From: UBA9926 sp038131595
GTDB lineage: Bacteria; Pseudomonadota; Gammaproteobacteria; Pseudomonadales; Azotimanducaceae
DNA length: 64,000 nt
Direction: 5' to 3'
Assembly: GCA_038131595.1 (NCBI GenBank)
Contig: JAYPPR010000003.1
Span: 186,001-250,000 of the forward strand
Positions within the stretch are counted from its first letter, which is position 1. The number at the start of each line of letters is the position of its first letter. Made by a program: the position numbers and the translations under genes. Positions 8,420-17,009 of the stretch are shown here, piece after piece. The notes beneath the pieces were generated by a model, which had not been told where the DNA came from, did no database searches, and was given only the letters and a program-made list of their open reading frames with translations.

Positions 8420-8971
8420 TCAGGCGGCGTGAGTCACGGTTAATCGATAGACCAAGGCGGGCCATTTTTTTCCATGGAGTGAGATGTCCTCATCGCGGAT
8501 ACCAATGAACTGAGCCCCGGACTTAATGGCTACTCTTTGACTTTTATCGTTGGTCGCCAGCATCTTGATCTCTAACTGATCGATGCGATCTGATTGTCGT
8601 GCTGCGTCGATGACGGCGGATCGCTTCGCTAGCAAAACCCCTCCCCTCAGATGAGGATCGAATCCAATAGCCTAAATTCCAGACCCCGTCTTCGCCAAGC
8701 GCACTTCCTCTATTTGTCACTGCGCAAGAGCCGATGAGATCGCCGGATAGCTGCTCGAAGGCTAGGAAATGGAACCCCAAGCCTTGCGCGGCGTCATATT
8801 CAGCCCCCGAGTCCACTTAACTGCATCTGACAGCGCGTATTCCGGGGTGCACCAGCTGAGGAAGCGCGACAAGGTTTCCACTGAGCCATTGATCGTATGA
8901 AATAGTGCAGGTGCATCTGCCTGGTTCGGAAGTCGAAGAATAAGCCTCTGCGTTCTTATCGAAGTGATCAT
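8420..8971 (-). pseudogene. GNAT (RimJ/RimL-like) acetyltransferase broken by two frameshifts
   Basis: Three minus-strand frames placed end to end rebuild one ribosomal-protein-acetyltransferase-like GNAT of about 183 residues. The first frame, from ATG 8971, gives TQRLILRLPNQADAPALF. The second, from about 8816, gives FHFLAFEQLSGDLIGSCAV and the acetyl-CoA-binding stretch GYWIRSSSEGRGFASEA. The third, from about 8635, gives DQLEIKMLATNDKSQRVAIK and the end of the domain. The first break, near 8808, lies at a G-run and would be healed by one extra G. The second is near 8630. The net length is a multiple of three, so the two indels cancel. The gene is either decayed or carries two sequencing errors; as read it is not functional. 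Confidence 0.8.
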
Positions 8972-9067
8972 GGGTTCTAGTGTCCGATGAAAAATCCCCA
9001 TGTGGGGACAATGGCGATCGTAGATAGTTTTGGTAAACTTGGCCGCTTTCTGGCGGGGGTGTAAACG

Positions 9068-10483
9068 TTGGGCAAAAACTTATATCAAAAGGTTTGGGAC
9101 AGTCACGTAGTGGGTAGTCTCGCTAATGGGCAGTACCAAGTATTTATGGCGCTGCATCTCATTCATGAAGTGACCAGTCCTCAAGCGTTCGGAATGCTAA
9201 AAGATAAAGGCCTGAAGGTCGCCTATCCAGGGCGAACATTTGCGACTGTCGATCACATTATTCCAACCGATACCCAGGCACGACCACTCGCGGACGATAT
9301 GGCGGAGCGAATGTTGCAGGTGCTTGAGTCATCAACCGCTGAACATGGCATCGAGTTTTTCGCGCCAGAGACGGGCTCACAGGGCATTGTGCATGTGGTG
9401 GGTCCAGAGCTTGGATTGACCCAGCCTGGGATGACGATTTGTTGTGGTGACAGCCACACCGCGACGCACGGAGCCTTCGGCTGCATTGCACTGGGTATTG
9501 GGACATCGCAGGTCCGTGACGTGTTGGCAAGTCAAACGCTAGCCATGGATCCGTTGAAAGTGAGAAAGATTAATGTCAACGGTGCACTGAAAAAGGGAGT
9601 CACAGCAAAGGACGTCATATTGCACGTTATTCGTGTTTTGGGGGTCAACGGTGGTGTCGGGTACGCGTACGAATACGCCGGCAGCACCATCACGAATATG
9701 ACCATGGAAGAGCGAATGACCGTTTGTAACATGAGTATCGAAGGGGGGGCTCGCTGCGGATATATCAACCCTGATCAAACCACCTTTGATTACTTGAGTG
9801 GTAAAGAGCGTGTTCCCACTGGCGCTGAATTTGATGCCATGAAAGCCAGGTGGGCTAGCTTCGCGTCGGACGAAGATGCCCATTACGATGATGTGGTTGA
9901 CTTTGATGCATCAGACATTGAGCCCACAGTCACTTGGGGTGTTACCCCAGCACAGGCAATTGGCGTCGGGGAGAGAATCCCAACCGCAGATACCGGTTCC
10001 GAGCTTGATCAAGAACTGGTTACCAGCGCGCTCGACTATATGAAGCTTCGTGCAGATGCACCGATTAAAGGGACGCCTATTCAAGTTGCTTTCATAGGGA
10101 GTTGCACTAACGGACGCCTTAGTGACTTTGAGGCGGTAGCGGAGGTGATAAAAGGACATCAGGTTGCGTCCCACGTTCGAGCCATTGCTGTTCCTGGCTC
10201 TGAAAAAGTGGATGCCGCAGCCAGAGCGCTTGGGTTGCACGAGGTGTTCGAAGCGGCTGGTTTCGAATGGAGAAAGCCGGGCTGTTCGATGTGTCTTGCT
10301 ATGAACCCTGATAAGTTGGTTGGAGACGAAGTGTGTGCGTCAAGCTCTAACCGAAACTTTATGGGAAGGCAGGGGTCGAGCACGGGTCGGACGATCTTGA
10401 TGAGCCCGATCATGGTTGCAGCGGCTGCGGTGGAAGGCGCTGTCGCAGATGCTCGAGAGATATTTGAATTGGAGGCAGTATGA
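9068..10483 (+). CDS. leuC: 3-isopropylmalate dehydratase large subunit (LeuC), possibly serving citramalate
   Basis: A 471-residue catalytic subunit of the aconitase-family isomerase. It opens with KVWDSHVVGSLANGQYQVF and has the TVDHIIPT active-site segment. The [4Fe-4S] ligands are Cys346 (GSCTNG), Cys406 and Cys409 (CSMC), at almost the same positions as in E. coli LeuC. The start is TTG 9068, preceded by a GGGGGTG ribosome-binding site; no better start exists. leuD overlaps its stop by 4 bp and cimA follows, so the subunit may isomerise citramalate to 3-methylmalate in isoleucine synthesis as well as, or instead of, 2-isopropylmalate. leuA and leuB are not in the window. Confidence 0.93.
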   Translation: MGKNLYQKVWDSHVVGSLANGQYQVFMALHLIHEVTSPQAFGMLKDKGLKVAYPGRTFATVDHIIPTDTQARPLADDMAERMLQVLESSTAEHGIEFFAPETGSQGIVHVVGPELGLTQPGMTICCGDSHTATHGAFGCIALGIGTSQVRDVLASQTLAMDPLKVRKINVNGALKKGVTAKDVILHVIRVLGVNGGVGYAYEYAGSTITNMTMEERMTVCNMSIEGGARCGYINPDQTTFDYLSGKERVPTGAEFDAMKARWASFASDEDAHYDDVVDFDASDIEPTVTWGVTPAQAIGVGERIPTADTGSELDQELVTSALDYMKLRADAPIKGTPIQVAFIGSCTNGRLSDFEAVAEVIKGHQVASHVRAIAVPGSEKVDAAARALGLHEVFEAAGFEWRKPGCSMCLAMNPDKLVGDEVCASSSNRNFMGRQGSSTGRTILMSPIMVAAAAVEGAVADAREIFELEAV

Positions 10484-11067
10484 GCGAACTGAGCAAGATT
10501 GCTGGTCGAGGCGTCTATGTAGCCGGCAACGACATTGATACAGATCGCATTATCCCGGCGCGGTTTCTCAAGTGCGTGACGTTTGATGAATTAGGACCTT
10601 CGCTTTTTTTCGACGAGCGGTTTGACGCCAATGGCGAATCGAAGGATCACCCCTTAGACGCCACTCAGCACGAGGGTGCTTCGATTCTGATCTCGGATGC
10701 CAATTTTGGTTGTGGCTCCAGTCGCGAGCATGCCCCGCAGGCGATTCAGAAGTTTGGTATCAACGTGGTTATCGCTGAAAGCTTTGCAGAAATTTTCCAC
10801 GGCAATTGCACGACGTTAGGCATACCCTGCTTGCAAATGGCTGCCGAACCTCGATCGGAACTCGCGAGGTTGATCGAGTCCGAGCCTGGCGAGGAACTGA
10901 TGGTCGATTTAGAAGCCCTCCAAGTGGTGTATCTAAACCAATCTTTCCCGTTCTCTATGAAGCCGAGTGCGCGAGAGGCCTTCTTGGCAGGAACCTTTGA
11001 CCCATTAGATGAGTTGTTGGCTAGTCGAGAGGCTATCTCGGCTGTGGATGCCCGGTTAAGCGCATGA
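10480..11067 (+). CDS. leuD: 3-isopropylmalate dehydratase small subunit (LeuD)
   Basis: A 195-residue swivel-domain partner of LeuC. The hallmark motifs are GNDIDTDRIIPARFLK near residues 16-31 and the substrate-binding loop NFGCGSSREHAPQA near residues 72-85. Length and motif order are typical for the proteobacterial heterodimeric enzyme. The ATG overlaps the leuC stop (ATGA), and the gene's own stop overlaps the cimA ATG by 4 bp, so the three are tightly coupled. It forms the cytoplasmic LeuCD isomerase. The operon partner suggests (2R)-citramalate may be a substrate. Confidence 0.94.
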   Translation: MSELSKIAGRGVYVAGNDIDTDRIIPARFLKCVTFDELGPSLFFDERFDANGESKDHPLDATQHEGASILISDANFGCGSSREHAPQAIQKFGINVVIAESFAEIFHGNCTTLGIPCLQMAAEPRSELARLIESEPGEELMVDLEALQVVYLNQSFPFSMKPSAREAFLAGTFDPLDELLASREAISAVDARLSA

Positions 11068-12704
11068 CCGATCGAGACGTCACGCCGATAGAGATCTACG
11101 ACACCTCCTTGCGTGACGGCAACCAGGGCGAGGGAGTCAACCTCAGTCTTGCCGATAAACTTGAGATCGCAGGCGTGCTCGATCGGCTCGGCGTTCCGTT
11201 CACCGAGGGCGGCTGGCCGGGATCCAATCCCAAAGATAGTGAATTTTTCTCAGCGGCGAGAGGTGAGGGGTATAGCACTATCAAAATTTCGGCGTTTGGC
11301 TCAACCCATCGTGCGGACTGCCTCCCTGAGGATGATCACTTCTTAAAACAGCTAGTTGATGCTCGCGCCGACGTGAGCTGTATTTTTGGTAAAAGTTGGT
11401 TGCTCCACGTCGACCAAGCATTGCGGGTGTCTGCAGCTCGCAATCTCGAAATGATCGCTGGCTCTATCCAATACCTGCGAGCCGAAACCGATAAACCGGT
11501 GTTCTACGATGCCGAGCACTTTTTTGATGGGTTCGTTTCGGATGAGGGATACGCGCTGGACACGCTTAGAGCCGCCCATGAGGCTGGCGCAGACCGTCTG
11601 ATATTGTGCGACACCAATGGCGGAATGCTGCCAAGTCAGATTACCGACGCTGTTAGTCGTGTTGCCGCCCACTTGCCTGACGCAGTCCTCGGTATACATG
11701 TTCATAACGATGGTGGACTAGCCGTCGCTAATTCGCTAGCAGCCGTTGAGGCAGGGGTGACCCAGGTCCAAGGAACCATGAACGGGATCGGTGAACGTTG
11801 CGGCAATGTTGATTTGACGGCTGTGATTGCGAACCTCGAGCTTAAATATGGTCGCCAGTGTTTGCCTTCAGGCAACCTCGCACACCTCACGTGGGTGTCG
11901 AGACGAGTCTGGGAATTGCTCGGTTATGACGGCCCGCTCGGACAGCCTTTTGTTGGGCCTTCTGCCTTCTCTCATAAGGGCGGTGTGCATGTCTCGGCTG
12001 TGTTGCGCAATCCAGAAACCTACGAGCACGTGTCGCCAGACAGCATCGGTAATGCCAGGAAAGTATTGATTAGTGAGTTGGCCGGGGGCTCCAACGTCCG
12101 GGCTAAACTTGCCAACCGATATGCCGATCTTGAGGATCCTGCGCGCACTAAAGCCATCCTTGAAGAAATTCAGGATAAGGAGCACGCCGGCTACAGCTTT
12201 GAGAAGGCGGATGGCAGTTTCGATCTGATTGTGCGTCGCCATTTGGGGCAGTTTCAGCCGCTGTTCGAGCCCCAGTTTTATCGCATCTATTCGCCGGGTA
12301 ATGAAAATGCGGCTGATCAAAATGACCTTGATATTGCTGGAGCAATTGAGGCGTCGGTCAAGTTACGCATTGGAGATCAGGTTGAGTTGAGGGCCGCTGA
12401 GGGTAGCGGTCCCGTGGACGCGTTAAACCTCGCATTGCGAGAGGCGCTCACGCCTCACTTCCCCGAGGCAAGCGAGCTCAGGCTAACGGACTACGTTGTC
12501 AAGGTGGTTAATTCAACTGAAGAGACGGCCGCTCGCGTGCGGGTGTTGCTCGAGCATTCTTTTGAAGGCGAAACCTTCGGCACGGTGGGCGTCAATGTCG
12601 ATGTCATTAAGGCGAGCTGGAATGCTTTGGTTGAAGCTTATCACTACGCATTGATTCGGAGTGCGGAGTTTAAACACGAGCAATCTTCCCTTAGTAAGCA
12701 ATAG
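11064..12704 (+). CDS. cimA: (R)-citramalate synthase
   Basis: A 546-residue DRE-TIM-family acyltransferase that condenses pyruvate with acetyl-CoA to citramalate. The N-terminal HMGL-like barrel has IYDTSLRDGNQGEGVN, the metal-binding HVHNDGGLAVANS near residues 213-225 and NGIGERCGN. The insert GGWPGSNPKD, with the Lys-Asp pair, is typical of the long CimA class rather than LeuA or homocitrate synthase. The C-terminal LeuA-type allosteric domain (about residues 390-530) should give isoleucine feedback. It is translationally coupled to leuCD. Together they would give a threonine-independent route to 2-oxobutyrate, with LeuB supplied elsewhere. Confidence 0.92.
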   Translation: MTDRDVTPIEIYDTSLRDGNQGEGVNLSLADKLEIAGVLDRLGVPFTEGGWPGSNPKDSEFFSAARGEGYSTIKISAFGSTHRADCLPEDDHFLKQLVDARADVSCIFGKSWLLHVDQALRVSAARNLEMIAGSIQYLRAETDKPVFYDAEHFFDGFVSDEGYALDTLRAAHEAGADRLILCDTNGGMLPSQITDAVSRVAAHLPDAVLGIHVHNDGGLAVANSLAAVEAGVTQVQGTMNGIGERCGNVDLTAVIANLELKYGRQCLPSGNLAHLTWVSRRVWELLGYDGPLGQPFVGPSAFSHKGGVHVSAVLRNPETYEHVSPDSIGNARKVLISELAGGSNVRAKLANRYADLEDPARTKAILEEIQDKEHAGYSFEKADGSFDLIVRRHLGQFQPLFEPQFYRIYSPGNENAADQNDLDIAGAIEASVKLRIGDQVELRAAEGSGPVDALNLALREALTPHFPEASELRLTDYVVKVVNSTEETAARVRVLLEHSFEGETFGTVGVNVDVIKASWNALVEAYHYALIRSAEFKHEQSSLSKQ

Positions 12705-12811
12705 TGTGCCCGCAGTACCCTCTCAATGAGTAGAGATCCGAGTATTACGATGATGAGTGTTAGCTCGATCCACAGCGTCTCGCGAATGTTCATCGTAATT
12801 GGCGGTGAAAG

Positions 12812-13838
12812 GTGAGTTCGGACGTCACTTGGGAGCAGCGGTGGCATCCTCTTTTGCGTCGTTGGGTAACCATCACGAGTCACCGGGGAGGCCGTCCCTG
12901 GGTTGGTCAAAACGCCGAGCCCGAGCATAGGGAGGGAGCCGCCTTTGATGCGGAGTGCTACCTGTGTCCAGGTAATGTCCGAGTCAGTGGACTTCAAAAT
13001 CCTGATTATTCGAGCATCTATTGCTTTGATAATGATCATCCGGCGCTAGGCAAGGCCCCTCCAGCTTCAGAATCTCCGCACCCTCTTTATCGATCGATGG
13101 AAGCGTCCGGGCAGTGCCGCGTCATGTGCTATCACCCGCACCACAGTCGTCGATTGAGTGAACTTGAGCTACATGAAATGGAGCAAGTCGTGCTCAGCTG
13201 GGCCCGTCAGACCAAAGAATTAACGGCCGCTGGGTGGGAACAGGTGTTTATTTTCGAAAATAACGGATCAGTCGTTGGGGTCTCTAACCCGCATCCTCAT
13301 TGCCAAATTTATGCGTTCCCTTTTGCGGTAGATGCGATACAGCGGGAAATAGAAGCGGCCAAGGCTCATTATGAGGAAGTAAAACGATCGCTCTTTGACG
13401 AGATCATAGAGGCCGAGCGCTTGGATGGCCGGCGGATGTTGCTCGATGAGCACGACTGGACGGTGTTCGTGCCCTATTTTGCTCAGTTTCCGTTCGAGAT
13501 GATGCTGGTGCCGCACCGTTTTATGGCGACGCTTGCGGAGGCGACAGATGCGGAACTTAAGGGGACTAGCCTTTGCGCTTAAGGTTTCTCTTCAGCGGCT
13601 TGACCGGGTGCTGGGCCAAGCTCAGAGTTATATCCTCTCAGTTCACCAAGCTCCAAGTACATGGCAGCAAGCACAAGCGCCCGGCGTGTATTCAACTTAC
13701 GTGCATATTCAGCCCTTCTTGCGCGCGCCCTCCCTGCAAAAATTTTTGGCAGGAATCGAGACGGCGGCGGGTCAGTTCCTAAATGATGCAGCCCCCGAGG
13801 AGCATGCCGATGCGCTGCGGCGTGTCGTACTAGCCTGA
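12812..13838 (+). pseudogene. galT: Galactose-1-phosphate uridylyltransferase with a frameshift
   Basis: Two overlapping frames rebuild a near full-length GalT of about 341 residues. Frame one, from GTG 12812, carries the zinc pair CYLCPGN and the nucleophile motif NPHPHCQ with His161/His163, close to E. coli His164/His166. It also has the PFEMMLVPHR strand, then runs into a stop at 13582. The frame one base over continues with LAFALKVSLQRLDRVLG, HQAPSTWQQ and the C-terminal HIQPFLRA. The switch is at an AAGGGGAC run near 13562, where removing one G restores the frame. The total length is a multiple of three plus one, consistent with a single inserted base. No galK or galE is nearby. It is either decayed or a homopolymer error. 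Confidence 0.87.
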
Positions 13839-14033
13839 CAAGTGCGACGCCGAACCGATTTTCTTTGGAGGCTGTTTCCTATATGGTCCAGAGTCGTCGC
13901 TTCTAGATGACAACGGCTTTACTCAGGCGTAAACAGTCGCAAATAATCGCAAAAGCCATCCATCAATAGTGATTGTTGTGGCGTAGGCGGCAGACAAGGA
14001 CACGAGATAACCAAAAGGCAGAGGATAGAAACG

Positions 14034-15041
14034 ATGAAGGTAGATACTCACCTAACCCAAGATTGGAAGAAAATTCCTGAGCACATTCAACGCGTTGAGG
14101 CCGAGGGCTATGATGGCGTTGGCACTGCCGAAATGAACCACGATCCATTTTTCCCGTTACTGATTGGTGCTGAGCATAGTGAGCGGGTTGAACTTCGGAC
14201 CGGAATTGCGGTTGCGTTTGCCAGGTCGCCTATGACCATGGCGAATCAAGCCCATGATTTGAACGCCTATTCAAAGGGGCGATTTACACTTGGACTCGGT
14301 TCCCAAATTCGCGCCCACATTACCAAACGATTCTCAATGCCATGGGGCGCACCGGCCGCACAGATGCGCGAACTCGTTTTGGCGATGCGAGCAATCTGGG
14401 CCAATTGGTATGACGGCGAGCCTCTCCGGTTTGAAGGAAAGTATTACCAGCACACGCTAATGACGCCCGCATTTACGCCGGAAGACACCGCTTATGGGGC
14501 ACCCAAGGTGGTGCTTGCTGCAGTGGGACCCATCATGACCGAAGTCGCTGCGGAGGTTGGAGATGGCTTAATTATCCATCCGTTCTCAAACGAGAAGTAT
14601 ATCCGCGAAGTGACGCTGCCCGCGGTAGAGAGAGGGCTGGCAAAGGCTGGCAAGCAGCGGAAGGATTTTGAAATCAGCTACACCCCTTTTGTTGTGTCTG
14701 GTAAGGATGAACAAACCTTTGATGCTGAGAAAGCGACTGCGAAAGCGAGGATCTCGTTTTACGGTTCGACACCTGCCTACAAACAGGTGCTTGGTGTGCA
14801 TGGTTGGGGCGATCTTCAGGTCGAGCTGAACGCGATGTCAAAGCAGGGACAGTGGAAAGAGATGGCAGACCTCATTACAGATGACATTCTTGATGTGATG
14901 GGCGTTGTTGGTGAGCCAGATCAGGTCGTTAAGGAAATGTTAGCTCGCTATGGCGATTTCACAGATCGGACAAGTGGCGCGTTTTCTTTTGTTGACACTG
15001 AGCAGCGCGTGAACATGGTGTCGGCGTTAAGAGCAGGCTGA
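14034..15041 (+). CDS. TIGR03617-type LLM-class (F420-dependent-like) oxidoreductase
   Basis: A 335-residue luciferase-like TIM-barrel oxidoreductase. The segments RTGIAVAFARSPMTMA near residues 58-73 and RFTLGLGSQIRAHITKRFSMPW near residues 82-103 match the TIGR03617 subgroup. Members are annotated as F420-dependent by homology, but use of FMN has not been excluded for most of them. The strand VVLAAVGPIMTEVAAEVGDGLI is the expected cofactor-binding region. There is no signal peptide. The start ATG follows a purine-rich GGCAGAGGATAGAA site. The stop is 1 bp from mtnA, so the two are co-transcribed. The substrate is unknown. Confidence 0.87.
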   Translation: MKVDTHLTQDWKKIPEHIQRVEAEGYDGVGTAEMNHDPFFPLLIGAEHSERVELRTGIAVAFARSPMTMANQAHDLNAYSKGRFTLGLGSQIRAHITKRFSMPWGAPAAQMRELVLAMRAIWANWYDGEPLRFEGKYYQHTLMTPAFTPEDTAYGAPKVVLAAVGPIMTEVAAEVGDGLIIHPFSNEKYIREVTLPAVERGLAKAGKQRKDFEISYTPFVVSGKDEQTFDAEKATAKARISFYGSTPAYKQVLGVHGWGDLQVELNAMSKQGQWKEMADLITDDILDVMGVVGEPDQVVKEMLARYGDFTDRTSGAFSFVDTEQRVNMVSALRAG

Positions 15042-15042
15042 C

Positions 15043-16101
15043 ATGACAACCACTCCGTCGTTGCCAAGAAGCATTATTCCTTCTGCCACGCAGCTTCGCA
15101 TTCTGGACCAGCGGCGGCTGCCCGCGGAAACGACTTATCTGGACTGCACCACAACTGATAGCGTGATCGATGCGATTAAGACGCTGGCTGTTCGAGGTGC
15201 GCCAGCCATCGGGCTTGCGGCAGCCTATGGATTGCTGCTTGGTCGGACGGCGGGTCAGGGTCCGGATGAAACCCTGTCTCAGTTTGAGGCTGCGGCGAGC
15301 GCTTTGATTGCGGCAAGGCCAACGGCCGTTAACCTTGCCTGGGCGGTGGAGCATATGATGGCGTGTGTCCGGCACGAGCATCGAAATGCCTTTCCAGAGG
15401 GGTGGGCCGATCGCCTAAAGGCGGAGGCTGATCAACTGTTTGACGCTGACCGCCAAGCCTGTTTGACGATGGGTAAGATTGGCGCCGAGCTTATTCCTCA
15501 CGGCGGCAGGGTCTTGACGCACTGTAATGCTGGTTCGCTTGCGGTGTCTGAATTTGGAACGGCATTGGCGCCGATTTACGCGGCTCACGCTGGCGGAAAC
15601 CCCGTCCACGTGTTTGTCGATGAGACGAGGCCATTGCTACAAGGCTCGAGATTAACCGCGTTTGAACTCATGGCCCACGAGGTGCCTTGCACATTGATCA
15701 CCGACAACATGGCGGCACATGTGATGGCGACGCACCAAGTGGACTTGGTCATTGTCGGCGCCGACAGAGTGGCCGCCAATGGTGATGCGGCCAACAAAAT
15801 AGGAACGCTAGGTGTCGCCGTATTGGCAAAGCATTTCAAGATTCCATTTTATGTGGTGTGTCCTTACTCGACCGTGGATCTTAGAACCTCGCGAGGAGCA
15901 GATATCGAGATAGAAGAAAGAGCACCCTCAGAGGTTCGAGAGGTGTATGGCGTCCAAGTGGCACCGCGAGACGTTAACGTATTTAATCCGGCGTTTGACG
16001 TTACTCCAGCTGAGCTTATCTCGGGGATCATCACAGAGCGGGGGCTGATATCAGGAAACCTCTCGGAGGGACTTGCCCAGCAAAATGAGGGATATCAGTG
16101 A
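15043..16101 (+). CDS. mtnA: S-methyl-5-thioribose-1-phosphate isomerase
   Basis: A 352-residue eIF2B-alpha-like aldose-ketose isomerase. It converts methylthioribose-1-phosphate to methylthioribulose-1-phosphate in methylthioadenosine salvage. Signatures are AVRGAPAIGLAAAYGL near residues 50-65, HCNAGSLAV with the catalytic Cys near 163, DETRPLLQGSRLTAFEL, and the catalytic-Asp motif GADRVAANGDAANKIGT near residues 240-256. It is full length. The ATG lies 1 bp after the oxidoreductase stop. Its own stop overlaps the GTG of the next gene (GTGA), giving a coupled three-gene unit. mtnK or mtnP, needed to feed the enzyme, are not in the window. Confidence 0.93.
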   Translation: MTTTPSLPRSIIPSATQLRILDQRRLPAETTYLDCTTTDSVIDAIKTLAVRGAPAIGLAAAYGLLLGRTAGQGPDETLSQFEAAASALIAARPTAVNLAWAVEHMMACVRHEHRNAFPEGWADRLKAEADQLFDADRQACLTMGKIGAELIPHGGRVLTHCNAGSLAVSEFGTALAPIYAAHAGGNPVHVFVDETRPLLQGSRLTAFELMAHEVPCTLITDNMAAHVMATHQVDLVIVGADRVAANGDAANKIGTLGVAVLAKHFKIPFYVVCPYSTVDLRTSRGADIEIEERAPSEVREVYGVQVAPRDVNVFNPAFDVTPAELISGIITERGLISGNLSEGLAQQNEGYQ

Positions 16102-16734
16102 CAGAGCGAGAGGGCGTCATTAAATACTCGCTCGATTTCACGGATGGAGTCTTGGGTGAGCCCGCGTCACTTGATGTCCTTAAACGCGTGGCGCTCGATT
16201 TTTAAAGACACAGGACTTCTCGGTGAAGATCCAGATCGCTACGGGGGCTACGGCTTCGGTAATTTGAGTGTTCGGACAGACCGAGGGTTCCTCATTACCG
16301 GATCCCAAACAGGGAATCTCAGTACGACTTCTAGTTCACATTACGCGGAAGTTGTTGCTTGGTCGCTTGAAGACAATGCAGTGTCTGCCATGGGGCCCAT
16401 TCGACCTTCATCAGAAGCGCTAACCCACGCCGCGATCTATGACGCATTTGAATCGATCCGTTATGTATTTCATGTTCATTCGCCGGATATCTGGAGGCAG
16501 TCACAGTGGCTCGGCCTACCCTCAACATCGGCGGATATCGCATACGGGACGGTAGACATGGCGCTGGCGTTGAAGAAGCTAGCCGGCGCATCGGGTCCAG
16601 AGGGCATCATGACGATGTTAGGGCACGAAGATGGTGTCATGTCCTGGGGTGCGAGCGCAGAGACAGCTGGCACCCACATGGTATGTGCGCTCGCTCGAGC
16701 AAAGTCGTCGCCGGCCGCGGAATTTGAACACTAG
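16098..16734 (+). pseudogene. Class II aldolase/adducin-family protein with an N-terminal frameshift
   Basis: The main frame (from 16144, 196 residues) is a class II aldolase. It has a GFGNLSVRTDRGFLITGSQTG phosphate-binding region, a HVHSPDIWR metal pair and a late GHEDGVMSWG His. Homologues I recall begin with a GVIK(Y/F) segment, and here that segment is one frame over. GTG 16098 overlaps the mtnA stop as GTGA and reads TEREGVIKYSLDFTDGVLGEPASLD before running into a stop. Removing one base near 16168-16175 joins it to SLNAWRSIFKDTGLLG. The repaired length is about 211 residues. If translation starts at ATG 16144, a shortened protein with all metal ligands is still possible. Next to mtnA, the likely role is cleavage of methylthioribulose-1-phosphate, but that is inference. 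Confidence 0.72.
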
Positions 16735-17009
16735 GGCGCTGATCGTGCCGCTTATCCTCTCGCAACAGCCGTTGCCAGGAATGGCACCAACGCATTCTGT
16801 TACATGGCGGGGAGTGGTTTCCGACCGAGCAACCGACAACAGCGTTTGGTCCGACCTGTGGAGGCTTGAAACCAAGCAAAGGCCAAGAAATGAAAAGACA
16901 AAGAAAAGGGGCGAGTTAACAGCGGTCTAAAGGTCGTATTTAAGAAACAGCGCTAGGATGCTATGGTCTGCATGAAATCTCGATAACGTAAGGTGAGGCG
17001 GGGATCGTT

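Noticed and set aside
12644..13039. Minus-strand frame of 131 codons between cimA and galT
   Set aside because: It overlaps the ends of both supported genes on the other strand and has no recognisable domain.
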